From UMGS1883 sp045636425 (GTDB lineage: Bacteria > Bacillota > Clostridia > UMGS1883): 64,000 nt of DNA. This document shows positions 58,748-64,000 of the stretch, piece after piece. Made by a program: the position numbers and the translations under genes. The notes under the pieces were generated by a model, which saw only the letters and a program-made list of their open reading frames with translations, did no database searches and was not told the origin of the DNA. The stretch lies in the NCBI GenBank assembly GCA_045636425.1, contig JAZTXM010000006.1:76924-140923 (forward strand), read 5' to 3'. How positions within the stretch are numbered: the first letter of the stretch is position 1; each line of letters opens with the position of its first letter.

Positions 58748-60019
58748 TTATTCTCCCAATTCTTCTTCAATCCGAAGAAGTCTGTTGTATTTACATGTTC
58801 TGTCAGTTCTGGAGGGAGCGCCTGTTTTAATCTGCCCTGCGTTTACCGCCACGGCAATGTCGGCAATGGTGGTGTCCTCCGTTTCGCCGCTTCGGTGGGA
58901 GATAATGGTTTTATATCCGTTTCGTTTTGCAAGCTCTATCGCATCAAGGGATTCGGAAAGAGTTCCGATTTGATTTACTTTCACAAGTATTGCATTTGCG
59001 GCGTGTTCGTTGATGCCCTTTTGGAGCCTATGCGTGTTGGTCACGAAAAGGTCATCACCCACAAGCTGAATCTTATTTCCAAGCTTAGCGGTAATGTTTT
59101 TCCAACCGTCCCAGTCCTCCTCGCTCATGGCATCCTCAATGGAACAGATGGGGTATCTTCTTACCCAATCCTCCCAAAAAGCTACCATTTCGTCGCCGGT
59201 TAAGAAATTGCCCTGCTTCCAGAAATAGTATTTTCCCTCTTGTTTTTCCTTTTTTGCGGCTTCGTACATTTCGGTTGTAGCCGGGTCAAGAGCAATTTTG
59301 AAATCCTCACCCGGTTTAAAGCCTGCCTTTTCAATGGCACTGCAAATTGCTTTGAGTGCCTCTTCGTCGTTTGAAAAATTGGGGGCAAAACCGCCCTCAT
59401 CGCCAACAGCTGTGGAATAGCCCTTGTCTTTAAGCACCTTTGCCAACGTGTGAAATACCTCTACACAGTGGCGAAGCCCCTCACGGTAATTTCGTGCGCC
59501 TACGGGCATAATCATAAATTCTTGACAGCAAATTGAATTACTTGCGTGCTTTCCGCCGTTTATAATATTCATCATGGGGATGGGGAGAGTGTGGGCGTTT
59601 GTTCCTCCCACATACCTGTATAAGGGAAGCCCCAATGAATTTGCCGCCGCTCTTGCCGTTGCGAGCGATACACTCAGTATGGCATTGGCACCGAGCTTTT
59701 CCTTGTTTTCGCTTGAGTCAAGCTTGCATAACAGGGAATCTATTTTTCTCTGGTTGAAAGGATTTTCACCGATAAGCTCCTTTGCAATAACGGTGTTTAC
59801 ATTGTTTACCGCTTTGAGTACGCCTTTTCCCATATATCGGGACTTGTCCTTATCACGAAGCTCATATGCCTCAAAAGCTCCCGTGGAGGCACCCGACGGA
59901 ACTGCCGCTAAGGCATATGAGCCGTCGTTTAAAAAAACCTCTGTTTCAATGGTGGGATTTCCCCTTGAATCAAGAATTTCCCTTGCTTTAATAAAAGAAA
60001 TTTCCGGACATAAATGCAT
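58748..60019 (-). CDS. eno: Enolase
   Basis: Glycolysis: 2-phosphoglycerate to phosphoenolpyruvate. 423 residues. Signatures: AREILDSRGNPTIE, GANAILSVSLATARAAA, NIINGGKHASN, GDEGGFAPN, SIEDAMSEEDW, LVKVNQIGT and SHRSGETEDTTIAD. All catalytic and magnesium residues appear kept. The N-terminus and loop SICCQEFM are slightly unlike typical NLDFQEFM, so it may be a divergent paralogue; NxxxQEFMI positions are otherwise fine. AAGGAG precedes ATG 60019. Confidence 0.96.
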   Translation of the reverse strand: MHLCPEISFIKAREILDSRGNPTIETEVFLNDGSYALAAVPSGASTGAFEAYELRDKDKSRYMGKGVLKAVNNVNTVIAKELIGENPFNQRKIDSLLCKLDSSENKEKLGANAILSVSLATARAAANSLGLPLYRYVGGTNAHTLPIPMMNIINGGKHASNSICCQEFMIMPVGARNYREGLRHCVEVFHTLAKVLKDKGYSTAVGDEGGFAPNFSNDEEALKAICSAIEKAGFKPGEDFKIALDPATTEMYEAAKKEKQEGKYYFWKQGNFLTGDEMVAFWEDWVRRYPICSIEDAMSEEDWDGWKNITAKLGNKIQLVGDDLFVTNTHRLQKGINEHAANAILVKVNQIGTLSESLDAIELAKRNGYKTIISHRSGETEDTTIADIAVAVNAGQIKTGAPSRTDRTCKYNRLLRIEEELGE

Positions 60020-60079
60020 AAAAAATCACTCCTTGTACATGATACTTTCAGTATACCCGTCAAGGAGTGGTTTATTCAA

Positions 60080-61282
60080 TTATCGGGGAGCAAGGCTGTT
60101 GTAAACCCTTCCGCTTACGGCGTGACCTTGGCGATATTTGATAAGGTCGCTTACCGTAACAAGCTGAAAGCCCTGCATCAAAAGGTGACGTACCACAGGC
60201 TCTACCGCATCAGCCGTAGGGGAATGTATATCGTGCATCAGAATGATTGCACCGTCTTTTGTATCTCTCTTAATGCTTGCCAGGGTTTTTTCGGGATTAC
60301 GTGTTTTCCAATCCAGCGTATCTACCGACCACATGATTGCAGGCATTGCAATTGTGTTAAGAACGGCTTTGTTATACGCTCCGTAGGGAGGACGGTAAAG
60401 CTTCGGATAGACACCCGTAGCGTTGTATACGGCTGTGTTTGTGGCATTTATCTGCTGGGCAATAGTACCTGTAGACGAGGCGGATAAATTCACATGGCTG
60501 TAGGTATGATTTCCGATTTCACAGCCCATCTTGACTGCACGTGCCATTTCGTTTGGATAACGTGATACATTCTTGCCTTGAACAAAAAACGTTGCAGGAA
60601 CATTGTACTTGTCGAGAATATCCAAAACCCTTGCGGTGTGAGCACCGGGACCGTCGTCAAAGGTAATTGCAACCATAGGCTTTGATGTATCAATCTTTCC
60701 GCCCGATGTAAACCATCCTACTTTATTATGAGCCTCCACCTTGTCAAAGGGGACGTGCAAAAATCTTCCGTCAGCGGAAAACATCAGCTGCATAACATCA
60801 TTTTTATCGTCTGAAAGCCCTTTTTCTTTTTCACTTTCTATGAAATCTCTGTAAATAGTGTATTCGTTGCCGTCTTTATCGTACATTTTCACGGTGACAT
60901 CGCTTATATTATAATACCAGCCTACCTTGTTATGAGCTTCGGCGGCATCCCTGAATACCTCCAGAGACCTGCCGTCCATAGAATACATGGTAATGGTGAC
61001 TTCCTCACGGGTGTTGTACCAGCCCACTGCGTTGTAATCGGCACGATAAAACTCAGGTATATCCAGCGTTCTTCCGTCCATGGAATACAGCGTGACAATT
61101 TTTGCATCCTCGGCAGATTCAAACCAACCCACTGCCTTCCATGCGGCAATATCTTTTGCTTCGACCATTCTCGTTCTTCCGTCGGAGGCGTACATGGTCA
61201 CATTTTCAGCCTCCGAAAAAGGGATAAATGCTGTGAACATTATAACACAGGTAAGAAGTAAGCATAGTGATTTTTTGTTCAT
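60080..61282 (-). CDS. Secreted polysaccharide deacetylase with N-terminal repeats
   Basis: 400 residues from ATG 61282 (AAAGGAG upstream). Signal peptide (LCLLLTCVIMFTAFIPFSEA), then four to five repeats of ~43 residues, each with MYxxDGRxxxV...AxxxxGW (for example MYSMDGRSLEVF and AHNKVGWYY), then a NodB domain: ITFDDGPGAHT, GNHTYSHVNL, RPPYGAYN and LMHDIHSPTADA. The repeats are probably cell-wall anchors. It removes acetyl groups from peptidoglycan or other glycans. The gene sits 60 bases upstream of eno. Confidence 0.93.
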   Translation of the reverse strand: MNKKSLCLLLTCVIMFTAFIPFSEAENVTMYASDGRTRMVEAKDIAAWKAVGWFESAEDAKIVTLYSMDGRTLDIPEFYRADYNAVGWYNTREEVTITMYSMDGRSLEVFRDAAEAHNKVGWYYNISDVTVKMYDKDGNEYTIYRDFIESEKEKGLSDDKNDVMQLMFSADGRFLHVPFDKVEAHNKVGWFTSGGKIDTSKPMVAITFDDGPGAHTARVLDILDKYNVPATFFVQGKNVSRYPNEMARAVKMGCEIGNHTYSHVNLSASSTGTIAQQINATNTAVYNATGVYPKLYRPPYGAYNKAVLNTIAMPAIMWSVDTLDWKTRNPEKTLASIKRDTKDGAIILMHDIHSPTADAVEPVVRHLLMQGFQLVTVSDLIKYRQGHAVSGRVYNSLAPR

Positions 61283-61322
61283 AGTATTTCTCCTTTCTTT
61301 TATCATATGTAGATGACAGTAA

Positions 61323-62420
61323 TCAGACATTAAATCTGAAAAGAACAATATCTCCGTCCTGCATTACATATTCCTTACCCTCACTGCGGACAAGTCCTTT
61401 TTCCTTTGCGGCACCGTGACTGCCGCATTCGATAAGGTCTTTATATGCAACTACTTCTGCACGGATAAAGCCCTTTTCAAAATCGGTATGAATTTTTCCT
61501 GCCGCCTGAGGTGCTTTTGTCCCTCTGGTAATAGTCCACGCCCTTACTTCGGGAGCACCTGCCGTAAGATAGCTGATAAGCCCGAGGAGTGCGTAGCTTT
61601 TCTTAACCAGTCTGTCAAGACCTGATTCGTTAAGCCCCATTTCTTCTAAGAACATCTGCTTTTCTTCTCCGTCGAGAGAGCTGATTTCTTCCTCAATCTG
61701 TGCGGAAATGGGAAGAACCTGTGCATTTTCAGATGCGGCAATTTCCTCTACCTTTTTCACAAATTGGTTGTTTTCAATGCCTGATGCAAAGTCACCCTCT
61801 GCCACATTGGCGGCATAGAGTACGGGCTTCATTGTAAGAAGCGAAAGCTCTTTCACGATTTCTGCTTCATCGTCTGTTATTTCCACGCTTCTTGCACTTT
61901 TTCCGCTTTCGAGTGCTTCCTTGAATCGTTTCCAAAGCTCAAGCTCTGCCTGATATTTCTTGTCGCCCGACTTCATCATTTTCATGGTTCTGTCAATACG
62001 CTTGTCCACGCTTTCAAGGTCGGCAAATACAAGCTCCAGATTAATCGTTTCAATATCACGCTGAGGGTCTACGCTTCCGTCAACGTGAACGATGTTTGCA
62101 TCCTCAAAGCATCTTACCACGTGAACGATTGCATCCACCTCACGGATGTGTGCAAGGAATTTATTTCCCAAGCCCTCACCGCGGCTGGCACCGCGAACAA
62201 GCCCTGCAATATCAACAAATTCTACTATTGCGGGAGTAACCTTTTCGGGGTTATACATTTTAGAAAGAACGTCCAGCCTTTCATCGGGAACGGCTACAAC
62301 GCCAACATTAGGCTCTATCGTACAGAAAGGATAGTTTGCACTTTCTGCACCTGCCTTTGTAATCGCATTAAAAAGGGTGCTTTTTCCAACATTGGGAAGT
62401 CCTACTATACCCAGCTTCAT
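61323..62420 (-). CDS. ychF: Ribosome-associated GTPase/ATPase YchF
   Basis: 365 residues from ATG 62420. OBG-family GTPase: G1 IVGLPNVGKSTLFN, G3 VDIAGLVRGAS, then a long helical insertion (the YchF-specific coiled coil, DLESVDKRIDRTMKMM), and a C-terminal TGS domain (RAWTITRGTKAPQAAGKIH, ending DGDIVLFRFNV). The usual G4 NKxD is replaced by YAANVAE, as in YchF proteins, which prefer ATP. GGAG precedes the start. It is 41 bases upstream of the deacetylase. Confidence 0.97.
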   Translation of the reverse strand: MKLGIVGLPNVGKSTLFNAITKAGAESANYPFCTIEPNVGVVAVPDERLDVLSKMYNPEKVTPAIVEFVDIAGLVRGASRGEGLGNKFLAHIREVDAIVHVVRCFEDANIVHVDGSVDPQRDIETINLELVFADLESVDKRIDRTMKMMKSGDKKYQAELELWKRFKEALESGKSARSVEITDDEAEIVKELSLLTMKPVLYAANVAEGDFASGIENNQFVKKVEEIAASENAQVLPISAQIEEEISSLDGEEKQMFLEEMGLNESGLDRLVKKSYALLGLISYLTAGAPEVRAWTITRGTKAPQAAGKIHTDFEKGFIRAEVVAYKDLIECGSHGAAKEKGLVRSEGKEYVMQDGDIVLFRFNV

Positions 62421-62670
62421 AATTTTTACATCTCCTTGGAACTTCATTACATACTTATATATTTTATCATACCATACAAAAGGCGAATTATCAATAAAAA
62501 TGTTATAAAATGTTTCTCTTTAGGGTAAAATGTACTTTTGATTCCAAAATTTAAAAAAAGACCTGCGGTTTTGTGTTCATAAAATATTAACATCGGGTAC
62601 ATAAATCTACAATAACTGTATAATACAATTAGATTAGCAAAAAAAGTATTTCAAATTATGTTTTTTGTGA

Positions 62671-62698
62671 TATAATATTTAAGAAAAGTTTAAGAAAG
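62671..62698 (+). promoter_or_regulatory. Control region of the two-component system
   Basis: TATAAT (62671-62676) after T-rich DNA, then two tandem copies of TTTAAGAAAAG / TTTAAGAAAG (62678-62698) with 11-bp period, the spacing used by PhoB/OmpR-type regulators. A second repeat AGAGCTTTT lies at 62697-62705 and 62716-62724. The rest of 62421-62670 shows nothing else. Confidence 0.55.
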
Positions 62699-62743
62699 AG
62701 CTTTTAAAATGTACATAGAGCTTTTGAAAGGCAGGGGAAAGCT

Positions 62744-63439
62744 ATGAAAAATCCGCAGACCATACTTATTGCAGATGATGATGCAAATATTTGCGAGCTT
62801 GTTCGTCTGTATCTTGAAAAAGAGGGGTTTGAAACCGTTATCTGCTTTAACGGGGAAAAGGCAATGGAGCTTTTTCGCGGCGGAAATATAGATCTGGCGA
62901 TACTTGATATTATGATGCCGAAAATGGATGGCGTGTCCGTGTGCCGCGAAATCCGCAAAGAAAGCAAGATGCCCATTATCATGCTGACGGCAAAAGGAGA
63001 AACCTTTGACAAGGTTTTATGCCTTGAGCTTGGTGCCGATGATTATGTGGTTAAGCCCTTTGAGGGGAAAGAGCTTGCGGCACGTGTCAAGGCAGTGCTC
63101 AGAAGGACTGCTCCCGCTGAAAAACAGCAGGAGGACGAAAAAATCGTATCATATGATGACATCACCGTAAATCTTAGCAACTATGAGCTTATTCTGTGCG
63201 GAAAAAGCATGGATATTCCCCCGAAAGAGTTAGAACTTTTATACTATCTTGCGTCCCATCCCAACCGTGTGTTTACCCGTGAACAGCTTTTGGAGGATGT
63301 ATGGGGCTTTGATTATTTCGGGGATTCAAGAACGGTAGATGTCCATGTAAAACGCCTTCGTGAAAAGATTGAGGGAATTAATGACAAATGGCAGCTTAAG
63401 ACCGTTTGGAGCGTAGGATACAAATTTGAGGTGAAGTAA
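62744..63439 (+). CDS. OmpR/PhoB-family response regulator
   Basis: 231 residues. Receiver with acidic pair ADDDANICE, phosphorylation aspartate in LAILDIMMPKMDG, and the KP motif DYVVKPFEGKEL; winged-helix DNA-binding domain from ~130 (LSNYELILCGKSMDIPPKE, ends TVDVHVKRLREKIE and SVGYKFEVK). AGGGGAAAG precedes ATG 62744. The paired kinase starts directly after its stop. The signal and targets are not visible; cell-wall or phosphate stress are common for this type. Confidence 0.94.
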   Translation: MKNPQTILIADDDANICELVRLYLEKEGFETVICFNGEKAMELFRGGNIDLAILDIMMPKMDGVSVCREIRKESKMPIIMLTAKGETFDKVLCLELGADDYVVKPFEGKELAARVKAVLRRTAPAEKQQEDEKIVSYDDITVNLSNYELILCGKSMDIPPKELELLYYLASHPNRVFTREQLLEDVWGFDYFGDSRTVDVHVKRLREKIEGINDKWQLKTVWSVGYKFEVK

Positions 63440-64000
63440 GTGGGGAAATCACTTTTTACAAAAATATTCCTTACACAGATAGCAGGTGCGCTTTTGGTGC
63501 TTGCACTTGTAATTCCTGCTGTGTTTATGATGATAGGCGAATTTTTCATTTCCAATAATAAGGAATCCATTTTGCAGGATGCAAACCGTGTAGCTACATT
63601 GACATCACAGTTTGCCGATATATCGGGGGATGAGCACGTCTGGAGGTTTTTCAGGCAGGGTATTGAGTTTGTAGGCGGACAGAGCACCGTGCTTGTCACA
63701 AATTTTAACGGAACGGTTATTGCATCGCCCGAGAATATATCGGGTATCAATATTGATAAGATTGACAAAGAATTTATTGGGGTTGTCGAGGACGGGAAAA
63801 GCGTTGTTAAGCTGTACTCAAAAGGGGAAATTTTTAATCAGCAGACCTTGGTTGCGATTGTTCCCATTGAAAAATATGATGTGATTTCCAAGGAAAATAA
63901 GTTCCTCGGTGCAGCAATTGCCGTAAAAAGTATGCCACAGATTCGGGGAATACAGAACAGGTTGCTGAGGATTGTTTTATTGGCACAGATTATCGCGTGG
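63440..64000 (+). CDS. Sensor histidine kinase, N-terminal part (runs off the window)
   Basis: 187 residues visible from GTG 63440, which follows the response regulator stop without a gap (ribosome site GAGGTGAAG). First membrane helix (IAGALLVLALVIPAVFMMI), an extracytoplasmic sensor domain (GQSTVLVTNFNGTVIAS and VVEDGKSVVKLYSKG), then the start of a second helix (RLLRIVLLAQIIAW) at the window end. The HAMP, dimerisation and ATPase parts are expected beyond 64000. Identified by context and topology. Confidence 0.85.
   Translation, partial: MGKSLFTKIFLTQIAGALLVLALVIPAVFMMIGEFFISNNKESILQDANRVATLTSQFADISGDEHVWRFFRQGIEFVGGQSTVLVTNFNGTVIASPENISGINIDKIDKEFIGVVEDGKSVVKLYSKGEIFNQQTLVAIVPIEKYDVISKENKFLGAAIAVKSMPQIRGIQNRLLRIVLLAQIIAW

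Noticed and set aside
1..64000. CRISPR array, rRNA genes or insertion sequence transposases
   Set aside because: Looked for regularly spaced direct repeats, rRNA-like sequence and transposase motifs; none seen.

Overview
The window is a stretch of a Bacillota chromosome, most likely class Clostridia: an anaerobic, (at least ancestrally) endospore-forming organism. The reasons are spo0A, spoIVB and sigK, an oxygen-sensitive class III ribonucleotide reductase (nrdD/nrdG), a two-subunit [4Fe-4S] fumarase, an alpha2-type glycyl-tRNA synthetase, strong AGGAGG ribosome sites and many bidirectional hairpin terminators. I cannot name a species.

Layout. 1-4.4 kb (+): end of argS, a secreted S41 protease, an AraC-type regulator and a MecA-like adaptor. 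4.4-9.5 kb (mostly -): a small lipoprotein pair, serine biosynthesis (serC-serA), spo0A with a split TauE/SafE-type permease. 9.7-14 kb (-): nrdG, then nrdD with a fused redoxin domain and trxB, under a promoter carrying two NrdR boxes. 14.25-42.48 kb: an integrated mobile element in a tRNA-Lys gene. 42.4-42.7 kb: tRNA-Asp, tRNA-Thr and tRNA-Lys. 42.9-64 kb: housekeeping DNA again (lipoprotein, permease, yajC, secD-secF, two polysaccharide deacetylases, spoIVB, fumarase, glyS, a GCS2-like ligase, sigK, enolase, ychF, and a two-component system that runs off the end).

The mobile element (about 28.2 kb) is bounded by a 46-bp direct repeat identical to the 3' part of tRNA-Lys(CTT). It has paired putative integrase arm sites near both ends, a tyrosine integrase, an excisionase-like protein, a P4/D5-type primase-helicase and a candidate origin. 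No capsid, packaging or conjugation genes are seen, so it resembles a satellite-like or mobilizable genomic island. Its cargo reads as a defence and conflict island: a DUF2075 nuclease-helicase with an overlapping small gene, a KAP NTPase, a PARIS-like ABC ATPase plus DUF4435 TOPRIM pair whose ATPase has an extra N-terminal beta-rich domain, a DUF5343 plus Swt1-type HEPN pair, a Fic protein, a DUF2971 protein, an HTH plus trypsin-like protease pair, a DUF960/amidoligase/glutamine-amidotransferase cassette, a WYL regulator with a UDG-like/PUA-like reader and a PD-(D/E)XK nuclease, and a soluble FtsH-like AAA+ metalloprotease.

The most promising under-described items are the WYL/reader/nuclease operon (37.2-40.3 kb), the PARIS-like variant (26.6-29.2 kb), the DUF5343/HEPN pair (31.2-32.4 kb) and the 624-residue protein at 16.9-18.8 kb with an operator inside its promoter. 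All functional statements are from reading motifs by eye; no database search was possible.
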